Positions 1 to 6,653 of a stretch of DNA of 39,719 nucleotides are shown here, one piece after another. Position numbers and translations under genes: made by a program. Below the pieces are notes generated by a model. The model saw nothing but the letters and a program-made list of their open reading frames with translations. It was not told the DNA's origin and searched no databases. The DNA comes from Actinocatenispora comari (lineage in GTDB: Bacteria > Actinomycetota > Actinomycetes > Mycobacteriales > Micromonosporaceae), in NCBI RefSeq assembly GCF_017312725.1, contig NZ_BOPO01000074.1, positions 1 to 39,719 on the forward strand, given 5' to 3'. Within the stretch, counting starts at the first letter, position 1, and each line of letters begins with the position of its first letter.

Positions 1-324
1 CCGGAGCAGCCGAAGAAGTAGGAAGCGGATGCTGTGTTGGTCGGGGCCGCGTGGAGGTCCTGCAGGAGGCGTTCGTTGCGGCGTTGTCGACCTCGGATGG
101 TCCGGAGCAGCCGAAGAAGTAGGAAGCGGATGCTGTGTTGGTCGGGGCCGCGTGGAGGTCCTGCAGGAGGCGTTCGTTGCGGCGTTGTCGACCTCGGATG
201 GTCCGGAGCAGCCGAAGAAGTAGGAAGCGGATGCTGTGTTGGTCGGGGCCGCGTGGAGGTCCCGCAGGAGGCGTTCATCGCGGCGTTGTCGACCTCGGAT
301 GGTCCGGAGCAGCCGAAGAAGTAG
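1..324. repeat. 101-bp tandem repeat, three full copies plus a 21-bp partial, entering from the left edge
   Basis: Units begin at 1, 102, 203 and 304 with CCGGAGCAGCCGAAGAAGTA, exactly 101 bp apart. Copies 1 and 2 are identical as read. Copy 3 carries three substitutions (TCCTGCAGG to TCCCGCAGG, and GTTCGTTGC to GTTCATCGC). Copy 4 stops after 21 bp, but a related sequence (TGTCCACTTCGGACGGT, about 331-347, against TGTCGACCTCGGATGGT in the unit) suggests that a deleted or diverged unit follows. Because 101 is not a multiple of three, every reading frame shifts from copy to copy, so the array cannot encode a repetitive protein. One plus-strand frame in each unit ends in ...PEQPKK-stop, including at 1-21, so the array may have arisen from the 3-prime end of a gene lying to the left. 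The array is truncated by the window edge. Confidence 0.95.
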
Positions 325-356
325 CGTGTCTGTCCACTTCGGACGGTTTGTGGTCG

Positions 357-362
357 TAGACT
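357..362 (+). promoter_or_regulatory. -10 box of a probably leaderless promoter for the SRPBCC gene
   Basis: TAGACT lies six bases before the ATG at 369, so transcription would start at or next to the start codon. No Shine-Dalgarno sequence is present in the gap. No convincing -35 box is visible. Confidence 0.55.
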
Positions 363-368
363 GGGCCG

Positions 369-731
369 ATGCTGGAGGTCGGTAGCCGGCGGCGCGCGCA
401 GCCGCCACCACCGCGGGTGGTGTACGAGGCACTGGTCGAGCCGGAGCGCGATCCGGCCCGGCGCTGGCTGGTGCTGCTCGACGACGAGCGGGCGCCGCGG
501 CTGATCGAGACCGATCCGCCGCGGCTGGTGGTCTGGTCCTCGCTGTGGGACAAGCGCCCCGACGCCACGGTACGGTTCGACATCGCCGCGGCGGCCTCGG
601 GCCAGGGCAGCGACCTGCGTTGGACGCTGTTCGTCGCCGAGCCGGCGCCGGAGCCCGCCCTGCTCGGCCACCTGCGCAAGCGACTCAACGAACTGGTCAA
701 CGCGAACCTGCGGTACTCGTTCGGACAGTAG
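369..731 (+). CDS. SRPBCC-fold (START/polyketide cyclase-like) small protein
   Basis: The 120-residue protein has the profile of a single compact SRPBCC helix-grip domain. It has an N-terminal strand with a PPPPRVVYEAL segment (the helix entry of these folds), a middle set of strands (PPRLVVWSS, ATVRFDI, SDLRWTLFV) and a long C-terminal helix (LLGHLRKRLNELVNANLRY). Such domains bind hydrophobic ligands or act as cyclases, hydratases or stress proteins; nothing here fixes the ligand. It has no signal peptide or membrane segment, so it is cytoplasmic. The ATG at 369 is chosen because TAGACT sits six bases upstream, the pattern of a leaderless gene. It stands alone, just after the tandem repeat. 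Fold assignment is by sequence pattern only. Confidence 0.75.
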   Translation: MLEVGSRRRAQPPPPRVVYEALVEPERDPARRWLVLLDDERAPRLIETDPPRLVVWSSLWDKRPDATVRFDIAAAASGQGSDLRWTLFVAEPAPEPALLGHLRKRLNELVNANLRYSFGQ

Positions 732-893
732 GCGGCATCGCCGGCCACGGGCGCGCCCGTCCGGCAGCCGATCGGTCGTGTCGGGCAGGACTCGCTGGTG
801 GGCGAATCGTTTGTTCCGGCGGCGGCACCGATGACTTGTGTGGCCGCACGCCGTCGACACAGGTACTGGTACGCCACTCACCGCGGGAGGACG

Positions 894-1442
894 ATGATGG
901 GAACCATCGGGGTACACGAGTTCATCACGATCGACGGCATCATCTCCGAGCCGACCTGGACGATGGACTACCCGTTCGATCCGAAGATGGGCGCCGCGAT
1001 CGGCGCGATGATGGCCGACTGCACGGCGATCCTGCTCGGCCGCACCACCTACGAGGGGTTCGCGCCGGCCTGGTCGTCCCGGACGGCGGAGGACGACCCG
1101 GGGGCGCCGTTCTTCAACGACACCCCGAAGTACGTGGTGTCGGGCACGATGACGGACGCGGAGTGGCAGCACTCGACGGTGCTCGGGCCGTACCAGCCGG
1201 AGACGATCCGGCAGCTCAAGGACCGGGTGGACGGCGGGATCTACGTCAGCGGCAGCGGTCGGCTGGTGCGCGCGATGCTCGCCGACCGGCTGGTCGACGA
1301 GCTGCACCTGTTCGTCTTCCCGCTCGCGCTGGGTAGCGGGCAGCGCCTTTTTCCGGATGCGGACGGGCCGGAGCGGCTCGCGCTGGCCGGCTGCGAGTCG
1401 TACGACAGTGGTGTGGTGCACCTGACCTACACGGCGGCCTGA
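894..1442 (+). CDS. Dihydrofolate-reductase-like (RibD C-terminal domain) reductase
   Basis: The 182-residue protein belongs to the RibD_C/DHFR-like family of small NADPH-dependent reductases common in actinobacteria. Typical marks are the N-terminal strand with HEFITIDGIIS, the segment TAILLGRTTYEGFAPAW (the position of the family LGRxTYE motif), KYVVSGT, the glycine-rich IYVSGSGRLVRAM nucleotide-binding turn, and a C-terminal strand ending in VVHLTY. Length fits the family (180-200). The start is ATG 894, or the adjacent ATG 897, preceded by GGGAGG (885-890); upstream codons in the same frame read as non-coding. The substrate is unknown; these proteins are mostly uncharacterised and not true folate enzymes. 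The gene stands alone and is followed by a strong hairpin at 1500-1538. Confidence 0.85.
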   Translation: MMGTIGVHEFITIDGIISEPTWTMDYPFDPKMGAAIGAMMADCTAILLGRTTYEGFAPAWSSRTAEDDPGAPFFNDTPKYVVSGTMTDAEWQHSTVLGPYQPETIRQLKDRVDGGIYVSGSGRLVRAMLADRLVDELHLFVFPLALGSGQRLFPDADGPERLALAGCESYDSGVVHLTYTAA

Positions 1443-1499
1443 CGGTCCGATCTGCCGGTACCATGCCGGTTCGGGCGGTTGTCGCGCCGGCCGGGTGGT

Positions 1500-1538
1500 C
1501 CTCCACAGTGGACGGATCGGAGCCGTCCACTGTGGAGG
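1500..1538. terminator. Long GC-rich inverted repeat, probable transcription terminator
   Basis: Arms 1500-1515 and 1523-1538 (CCTCCACAGTGGACGG and its exact reverse complement) form a 16-bp perfect stem with a 7-base loop, 58 bases after the reductase stop codon. No T-run follows, as is usual for actinobacterial terminators. Each arm also contains an 11-base near-palindrome (TCCAC-A/T-GTGGA), so two small hairpins are an alternative fold. A protein-binding site cannot be excluded. Confidence 0.7.
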
Positions 1539-1648
1539 GCGAACGTGTCGGTGCGAGTACGTTCCGTGAGCGTTTTTTGCCGTTGGCTGACCTGCCGGTA
1601 GCCTGTGGTGCCTGTTCGGACCGCGGTGGTCGGGTGGGGGTGTGGCAG

Positions 1649-2668
1649 GTGACGGTACGGCGCGACGGCACGCGCGCGACGCGGGTGTGGTGGCCGGTGC
1701 TGGTGGCGGTGCTCGCGATGCTGGGTGCGGTGCTGGTGGCGCCGGGTCCGGCGGCGGCCGACCCGGACGAGGGCGGCAGCGCCTCGGTCTACAAGAAGCT
1801 CGACGCGGCGGCCCGCAAGTACAACAACGCCAAGGCGAAGCTGGACGCCACCAAGAAGAAGCAGAAGCAGCTGACGAAGAGGATCGCGGCGACCAACCAC
1901 ACGGTCGACACGCTGTCCGACGAGGTCGGCAAGATCGCCGCGGTGCGCTACCGGCAGGGCCCGACCAGCCTGCTGACCCTCGCCCTGGACCAGCAGGGCA
2001 GCACGGACCTGCTGGCGATGGCCGACACGCTGACCTACCTGGGCCGGCAGGACACCCGGAAGATCGACGCGCTGGTGACGGCGCGGCGGGACCAGAAGAA
2101 GCAGCAGCAGGAGCTCGCCGAGACCGCGGCCAAGCAGCGCAAGCAGGTCGCCGAGCTGAAGAAGAGCCGGGACGCGGCGCAGAAGGCGGTCGACAAGATC
2201 AGTTCCGGCTCGTCCAGCGGGTACGGCGGCCAGTCCGCCTCGGCCGACCCGGCGCCGCGCAACCCGGACGGCAGCTGGCCGCCCGAGTCGTGCTCGGTGG
2301 ACGATCCGACCACCGACGGCTGCATCACGCCGCGGATGCTGCACGCGTACCAGGAGGCGCGCAAGGCCGGCTACACCCGTTACACGGCCTGCTACCGCTC
2401 CGGCGAGGACGGCGGCGAGCATCCACGCGGGCGGGCCTGCGACTTCTCGGTGACCTCGGGTGGCTTCGGCGGCGCGGCGACCGGTGAGGCGAAGACCTAC
2501 GGCGACAACCTGGCCGCCTGGTTCATCGCCAACTCCGGCCGGCTCGCCGTGCTCTACGTCATCTGGTACCGGCAGATCTGGATGCCCGGGGTGGGTTGGC
2601 AGCACTACGACCCGACCGGCGCGCCGTCGGTCGAGCACACCAACCACGTGCATCTGTCCGTGCAGTGA
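1649..2668 (+). CDS. Secreted coiled-coil protein with C-terminal M15-like (ARB_07466-type) domain
   Basis: About 339 residues. An N-terminal signal peptide (basic VTVRRDGTRATR, then WWPVLVAVLAMLGAVLVA, cleavage near AAAD) is followed by a long Lys/Gln-rich coiled coil (about residues 35-185), a Ser/Gly linker, and a C-terminal domain of about 140 residues. That domain carries EHPRGRACDFSV and, near the end, HTNHVHLSV. The H-x6-D ... H-x-H spacing resembles the zinc site of VanY/MepA-type D,D-peptidases, and proteins with this layout are common in actinobacteria. A cell-wall role (peptidoglycan hydrolysis, or scaffolding of a hydrolase as in NlpC/RipA-type proteins) is inferred, not shown. 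GTG 1649 was chosen because it starts just before the signal peptide with GGGGGTG upstream; GTG 1640 is possible. Confidence 0.75.
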   Translation: MTVRRDGTRATRVWWPVLVAVLAMLGAVLVAPGPAAADPDEGGSASVYKKLDAAARKYNNAKAKLDATKKKQKQLTKRIAATNHTVDTLSDEVGKIAAVRYRQGPTSLLTLALDQQGSTDLLAMADTLTYLGRQDTRKIDALVTARRDQKKQQQELAETAAKQRKQVAELKKSRDAAQKAVDKISSGSSSGYGGQSASADPAPRNPDGSWPPESCSVDDPTTDGCITPRMLHAYQEARKAGYTRYTACYRSGEDGGEHPRGRACDFSVTSGGFGGAATGEAKTYGDNLAAWFIANSGRLAVLYVIWYRQIWMPGVGWQHYDPTGAPSVEHTNHVHLSVQ

Positions 2669-2674
2669 CCTGGG

Positions 2675-2680
2675 TACGGT
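2675..2680 (+). promoter_or_regulatory. Candidate -10 box for a leaderless methyltransferase transcript
   Basis: TACGGT ends seven bases before ATG 2688, within the 19-base gap after the upstream gene. It has no Shine-Dalgarno sequence and matches the spacing seen before several other genes in the window. The gene could instead be read through from 1649. Confidence 0.35.
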
Positions 2681-2687
2681 CGGGGTC

Positions 2688-3347
2688 ATGACCACGCGCG
2701 CCGCGTACGACGAGATCGCCGACTGGTACGAGCACGAGTTCCTCGGCCCGGGCGACTCGATCGGCGTGGACGCCTCGCTGCGCGCGCTGCTCGACCCGGG
2801 CCGCGGGCCCTGCCTGGAGGTCTGCTGCGGCACTGGCGTGCACGCCCGCACGGTGCGCGAGCTCGGCTACACGCCGGTCGGGGTCGACCTGTCCGCCGGC
2901 ATGCTCCGGTACGCGACGGGCCGGCTGCCGGTGGCCCGCGCCGACGCCTGCCGGCTGCCGGTGGCCACCGGCAGCGTGCCGGTGGTGCTGTCGATGATGG
3001 CGCACACCGACCTGCCCGACTATCCGGCGGTACTGGCCGAGATCGCCCGGGTGCTCGCCCCCGGCGGCGTGTTCGTGCACGTCGGCGTGCATCCGTGTTT
3101 CTGCGGCGGCTTCGCCGATCGCTCCGATCCGGACGCCGTGGTCGTGCGCCGCGGCTACCTCGACGGCCGGTGGACCACCGAGTCGTGGACCGACCGGGGC
3201 GTGCGGGACAAGGTCGGCGCGGTGCACTACCCGCTGCCCGTGCTGCTCAACGCGGTGCACGACGCCGGCCTGCGGGTGCGGCGCTTCGTGGAGTCCGGCG
3301 GCGAGGTGCCCACCGTCCTGTCCTTTCGCGCCACCGGCGCCGGCTGA
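2688..3347 (+). CDS. Class I SAM-dependent methyltransferase
   Basis: This 219-residue cytoplasmic enzyme belongs to the UbiE/Methyltransf_11 type. Visible motifs are motif I (CLEVCCGTGVHAR, about residues 45-57), the acidic end of strand 2 (VGVDLSAGML), motif II-like RADACRLPV, and motif IV/V around VVLSMMAHTDLPDYPAVLAEIARVL, followed by APGG. The N-terminal YDEIADWYEHEF is the usual substrate-lid entry. The acceptor substrate cannot be told from sequence. The start at ATG 2688 lies 19 bases after the preceding stop. Its C-terminal strands (VRRFVESGGEVP, TVLSFRA) complete the fold, so the protein looks full length. Confidence 0.85.
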   Translation: MTTRAAYDEIADWYEHEFLGPGDSIGVDASLRALLDPGRGPCLEVCCGTGVHARTVRELGYTPVGVDLSAGMLRYATGRLPVARADACRLPVATGSVPVVLSMMAHTDLPDYPAVLAEIARVLAPGGVFVHVGVHPCFCGGFADRSDPDAVVVRRGYLDGRWTTESWTDRGVRDKVGAVHYPLPVLLNAVHDAGLRVRRFVESGGEVPTVLSFRATGAG

Positions 3348-3424
3348 CCGGCACCCCCGACCTCGACCGGCGCCCGGGCGGCTCCGGGTGCCGGCTCGGC
3401 GGTGCTGGTCGGTGCCGGTACCGG

Positions 3425-4291
3425 CTATGCGGCGGCGTGTGCCGCGGCGGCGCGGAGCAGTTCGGCGCCGGTACGGTCCAGCCAGGTGTCGAACGTCATC
3501 AGTCCCGGGTAGCGGCGGCGCAGCGCGGGGATGTCGGCCTGCCAGCCGGCGAACGAGCTCCCGTCGTTGCGGACCTGCTGCGGTGGTGCCAGCGGCGTGG
3601 TGTCGATCGGGCGGCCGACCGCCGCCTCGATCCCGGCGGCGAGCTGCGCGCCGGTCACCTCGTCGCCGGCGATCTCCAGCTCGACCCCGCGGTACTCGTC
3701 GGGCCGGGTGAACGCGAGCGCGGCGAACGCGCCGATGTCGTCGACGGCGATGACCTGCACGGTGGTCTCCGGGGTGATCATCCGGATCAGTGCCGTGGCG
3801 CCGAAGGCGCCGTGCGGTCCGAGGCTCGCGTGGTTCTCCATGAACATCACCGGCCGCAGCACCGTGTAGGGCAGATCGAGGCTCCGGGTGTACTGCTCGA
3901 GCTGCCACTTGGTCTCCCACTGGTCGAACCCGGTGTCGCGGTCGGCTCCGCCGACCGAGGTGTAGACCAGGTGTTCGGCGCCGGCGGCGAGCGCGGCGTC
4001 GGCGACGTTGCGGCCCATCCGTACCTCCAGCGGGTCGTGCCGCGGCTGGGGGATGGCGGGCTGCGCGCTGAAGACGCCGTGGGCGCCGGCGGCGGCCCGG
4101 TCGAGGCTGTCGCGGTCGGTCATGTCGCCGGCGACGAGTTCGGCGCCGGCGGCGGCGAGCCGGGCCGCCGCGGGGCTGCCGGGGTCGCGGACCAGGGCAC
4201 GGACCCGCCAGCCGGCGGCGAGCAGGTGCCGGGCGGTCGCCCCGCCCTGCTTGCCGGTCGCCCCGGTGACCAGCACGAGATTGTCGGACAT
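3425..4291 (-). CDS. NmrA-family NAD(P)-binding oxidoreductase (atypical SDR)
   Basis: The 288-residue protein opens with the Rossmann motif VTGATGKQGGATARHLL and contains GDMTDRDSL (adenine-pocket Asp), GAEHLVYTSVGG (the family core strand) and a C-terminal substrate-lobe typical of NmrA/HSCARG-like proteins. These act as NAD(P)H-dependent reductases or redox sensors; the SDR catalytic YxxxK is only weakly represented (QWETKWQLE), as is usual in this family. ATG 4291 is preceded on its strand by GGGGGAAGC. The gene is divergent from a TetR regulator with three palindromes between them, so it is very likely that regulator's target. The natural signal is unknown; a quinone or electrophile is a common theme for TetR/NmrA pairs, which is inference. 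Confidence 0.85.
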   Translation of the reverse strand: MSDNLVLVTGATGKQGGATARHLLAAGWRVRALVRDPGSPAAARLAAAGAELVAGDMTDRDSLDRAAAGAHGVFSAQPAIPQPRHDPLEVRMGRNVADAALAAGAEHLVYTSVGGADRDTGFDQWETKWQLEQYTRSLDLPYTVLRPVMFMENHASLGPHGAFGATALIRMITPETTVQVIAVDDIGAFAALAFTRPDEYRGVELEIAGDEVTGAQLAAGIEAAVGRPIDTTPLAPPQQVRNDGSSFAGWQADIPALRRRYPGLMTFDTWLDRTGAELLRAAAAHAAA

Positions 4292-4311
4292 GCTTCCCCC
4301 TACGATAAACT

Positions 4312-4324
4312 GGAGCAGTGCTCC
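4312..4324. promoter_or_regulatory. TetR operator half-array, site 1 (GGAGC-AGT-GCTCC)
   Basis: A perfect 5-3-5 palindrome in the 99-bp divergent gap. It lies just upstream of TTTATC (reverse strand, 4309-4304), the likely -10 box of the NmrA gene, so a bound repressor would cover that promoter. Confidence 0.75.
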
Positions 4325-4328
4325 GAAC

Positions 4329-4341
4329 GGAGCGCTGCTCC
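4329..4341. promoter_or_regulatory. TetR operator, site 2 (GGAGC-GCT-GCTCC)
   Basis: Second copy of the GGAGC-N3-GCTCC palindrome, 17 bp centre to centre from site 1. With site 1 it also forms a larger inverted repeat (CTGGAGCAG ... CTGCTCCAG). Confidence 0.75.
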
Positions 4342-4350
4342 AGATAATAC

Positions 4351-4363
4351 GGAGCAGGGCTCC
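4351..4363. promoter_or_regulatory. TetR operator, site 3 (GGAGC-AGG-GCTCC)
   Basis: Third copy, 22 bp centre to centre from site 2. GATAAT (4343-4348), a plausible -10 box for the tetR gene, lies between sites 2 and 3, so this site would overlap the transcription start of the regulator and give autoregulation. Confidence 0.75.
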
Positions 4364-4390
4364 AGTTGTCCATGTGGGAGGCTGCCCGGC

Positions 4391-4957
4391 ATGACCGACC
4401 CGAAGCGCGCGGACGCCCGCCGCAACCGCGACCAGCTGCTCGCCGTCGCGCGCGAGTCCTTCGCCGAGCACGGCACCGCCACCTCGCTGCGCGAGGTCGC
4501 CCGCCGCGCCGGTGTCGGCATCGGCACCCTGTACCGGCACTTCCCGACCCGCGAGGCGCTGCTGGAGACGCTGCTGTCCGACCGGTTCGACACCCTGCGT
4601 CAGGACGCCGTCGATCTCGCCGGCGAGCAGGACCAGCGCACCGCGCTGCTGCACTGGATCAGCCGGGTCGCGGCCGGCGCCGGCACCTACCGGGGGCTGC
4701 CCGAATCGGTCCGCACCGCGCTGCGAGACCACGACTCCCGGCTGCACGACAGCTGCGACGCGATGCGGAGAGCGGGCGGGGACCTGCTGCGCGCGGCCCA
4801 GCGGGCCGGCACCGTACGCGCCGACGCGACCATCGAGGACCTGCTCGCCGCCGCCACCGGCATCGCCTGGGCCAGCGAGAACTCCGCCGACCCGGCCGCG
4901 CTGACCGCCCGCCTGCTCGACTACTTGATGCACGGCCTCGCCATCGGCGACCGCTGA
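4391..4957 (+). CDS. TetR/AcrR family repressor, divergent from the NmrA gene
   Basis: 188 residues. The N-terminal helix-turn-helix (ATSLREVARRAGVGIGTLYR, about residues 30-50, followed by HFPTREALLETLL) is a textbook TetR DNA-binding domain. The C-terminal part is helical and variable, with a C-terminal core like the TetR_C_33/SBP-like class, and would bind the inducer. ATG 4391 is preceded by GTGGGAGG (4374-4381). The three GGAGC-N3-GCTCC palindromes in the gap to the NmrA gene are its likely binding sites and imply control of both genes. It converges with the deaminase gene 18 bases downstream. Confidence 0.9.
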   Translation: MTDPKRADARRNRDQLLAVARESFAEHGTATSLREVARRAGVGIGTLYRHFPTREALLETLLSDRFDTLRQDAVDLAGEQDQRTALLHWISRVAAGAGTYRGLPESVRTALRDHDSRLHDSCDAMRRAGGDLLRAAQRAGTVRADATIEDLLAAATGIAWASENSADPAALTARLLDYLMHGLAIGDR

Positions 4958-4975
4958 GCGGTCGCGCCGGCCGGC

Positions 4976-5386
4976 TCAGTCGGTGTCGAGCTGGTGATCG
5001 GCCCAGACGTAGGTCTCCGGCAGCAGCTCGACGATCCGGACGCCGCGCACCTGCTCGCCGTGCCCGACGACGACCGTGATCTCGGGGAAGTAGTCGAGCA
5101 GCACCTGCCGGCAGCGGCCACACGGCGGGATGACGCCGCGGCCCCGGTCACCCACCGCCACGATCGACTCCAGCTCGTACGCACCCTGCGCGGCCGCCGC
5201 GCCGATCACGACCAGCTCGGCGCACGGCCCACCGGTGAAGTGGTACGCGTTGACCGCGGTGACGATCCGCCCGTCCCGGGCCCGGGCCGCCGCGGCGACC
5301 GTGTGGTTGTCGCCCCGGCACCGGGTGGCGGCCACCTGCGTCGCCGCCTCGACCAGTTCGTGATCCACAGCGGCAGGAGCGTTCAT
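4976..5386 (-). CDS. Blasticidin-S-deaminase-like cytidine deaminase family enzyme
   Basis: 136 residues with the zinc site of small tetrameric cytidine deaminases: Cys55 and Glu57 in TGGPCAELVV, and Cys89 and Cys92 in PPCGRCRQVLLD. The match to the Aspergillus terreus blasticidin S deaminase (BSD), recalled from memory, goes beyond the shared motifs. YHFTGGPCAELVV, the PCGRCRQVLLD block, and the C-terminal ELLP-x2-YVW are nearly the same, and the zinc residues sit one position off the BSD numbering (54/56/88/91). Ordinary Cdd proteins have other residues at these places. The enzyme would deaminate a cytosine nucleoside, possibly a peptidyl-nucleoside antibiotic; the substrate is inferred. 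It is monocistronic and ends 18 bp from the convergent tetR gene. The downstream lipoprotein gene is upstream of it on the same strand at a 40-bp gap, so co-transcription is possible. Confidence 0.85.
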   Translation of the reverse strand: MNAPAAVDHELVEAATQVAATRCRGDNHTVAAAARARDGRIVTAVNAYHFTGGPCAELVVIGAAAAQGAYELESIVAVGDRGRGVIPPCGRCRQVLLDYFPEITVVVGHGEQVRGVRIVELLPETYVWADHQLDTD

Positions 5387-5426
5387 CGTCTCGCTTTCGT
5401 ACGCGCTGGGCGCCGGACGTCGCCGG

Positions 5427-6302
5427 TCAGCTCTTCTTCTTCGGGCCGTACACCTGGACCTGGACCGGGGGCGGCGTGTCGGAGGCGGCCTGCGCGGCGC
5501 CGACCGACTTCCACTCGCCGGAGTCGACCGTCCACCGCTTCGAGCCGTACTGCACCTGCTCGATGCCGGTCTGCGACGCGTACGCCACCAGCCAGTGCGC
5601 GAACTGCCAACCGGAGCGCTGCCCGTCGGTCGGCACGGTCAGCCCGGTAGCGCCGGCGTCGCGGGTGATCAGCGAGCTGCCCCAGTCGAGGCGCATCGCG
5701 GCGACCACCGCGTCGCGGGCAGCGCTGCCGCGCTTGGTCGGCCCGTCGTGCAGGCTGCAGGACAGCGCGCCGCCGGCCGAGCCGACCAGCGCGTTGGCCA
5801 CCGTCTCCGCCTCCGGTGCCCACTTCTGGTACTCGTCGGGCGCGGCAGAGCGCTGCACCGCCTGCGCCGCCTCGGTCACCGACATGTCCTGCCAGCCGGG
5901 CACCGTGACCAGGTGGTCGTAGAAGGCGCCCGCGGCGTACCGCGGGTCCTGCAGCTGCTTCGGCTCGCCCCAGCCCTGGCTCGGCCGCTGCTGGAACAGC
6001 CCGACCGAGTCGCGGTCACCGCTCTCCAGGTTGGTCAGCTTGGACTCCTGCAGCGCGGTGGCGAGCGCCACCACGACCGCCCGGTCGGGCAGCCCGCGGC
6101 GCACCCCGACCGCGGAGATGGTGGCGGCGTTCGCGGTCTGGTCCGGGTTCAGCTCGAACTTCCCGTCACTGGTGTGCACCTGGCAGGTCGACAACAGCGG
6201 CGGATGGTAGGTCTTGCCGCTGCACGCGGCGATCGCCAGACCGGTCGCGACCGCGACGGCGCCGGCGAGCACGGCCCGCCCGCGCACCACCCGACCTCGC
6301 AC
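5427..6302 (-). CDS. Lipoprotein with lysozyme-like transglycosylase-type domain
   Basis: 291 residues. GTG 6302 is preceded on its strand by GGAGACGCT and starts a lipoprotein signal: basic VRGRVVRGR, hydrophobic stretch, then LAIAAC with the lipid-anchored Cys27. The middle region (ALATALQESKLTNL ... DSVGLFQQRPSQGWG ... DPRYAAGAFYDHL) has the Glu and GLFQxRPSxGWG signature of actinobacterial lysozyme-like/SLT-type domains; the Glu in LQES is the candidate catalytic acid. It would act outside the membrane on peptidoglycan. The C-terminal part (about 100 residues) has a second conserved block (SGWQFAHWLVA, KRWTVDSGEW) often seen in proteins annotated as heavy-metal transporters by old transfer, a name not supported by the sequence. 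It ends in a KKKS tail. Confidence 0.7.
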   Translation of the reverse strand: MRGRVVRGRAVLAGAVAVATGLAIAACSGKTYHPPLLSTCQVHTSDGKFELNPDQTANAATISAVGVRRGLPDRAVVVALATALQESKLTNLESGDRDSVGLFQQRPSQGWGEPKQLQDPRYAAGAFYDHLVTVPGWQDMSVTEAAQAVQRSAAPDEYQKWAPEAETVANALVGSAGGALSCSLHDGPTKRGSAARDAVVAAMRLDWGSSLITRDAGATGLTVPTDGQRSGWQFAHWLVAYASQTGIEQVQYGSKRWTVDSGEWKSVGAAQAASDTPPPVQVQVYGPKKKS

Positions 6303-6653
6303 AGCGTCTCCTTCGAGCCGAGCGGGGTCGACCCCGCGAGCCGCGGGCAGCGGTGCTGGTCGCCGCCCCTGTCCATTGTGCCGGGTGCCGTCGCCCACCG
6401 AGCCGGTACCGAAGACCGGACGGCGCCCGTGCGCCCCGATGCTAGAAGCCGGCGCCTATCGTCGGCGTACCGAAAACCGCCCGTGAGCTGGGCACCCGCC
6501 GCCCGGCGTGAAACCGGACACGTGGCCCCGGCCGGTCGGTGCCGTACCGGCCGCCCTCGCTCGCTGGCACCAGAGGGTCGACGGGGCGCCGAACCGCCGG
6601 CGGCTCGTGGCGGCGGGCGCCTCGGCGATGCGCCGGCCGGCCGTCGGGCGCGC
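6303..6653. other. 351-bp intergenic region without a gene
   Basis: This lies upstream of the lipoprotein gene and downstream of the enoyl-CoA hydratase gene (both minus strand). Open frames here lack coding character. It should hold the lipoprotein promoter; CACAAT and TAGCAT (both on the minus strand, near 6372-6377 and 6440-6445) are weak -10 candidates. CCGCCGGCGG (6594-6603) is a 10-bp palindrome 51 bases beyond the hydratase stop and may belong to its terminator. Nothing else is seen. Confidence 0.6.

Noticed and set aside
1-324. CRISPR array
   Set aside because: The repeats are head-to-tail without unique spacers, the unit is 101 bp, and no cas gene is present.
275-877. Minus-strand gene opposite the SRPBCC gene
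   Set aside because: Its product is Arg/Ser-rich low-complexity sequence without a fold, while the plus-strand frame reads as a compact domain with a promoter.
1427-2851. Minus-strand reading frame of 474 codons opposite the coiled-coil protein
   Set aside because: It is a shadow of the plus-strand signal peptide, coiled coil and HxH domain, with Leu/Val/Arg-rich sequence.
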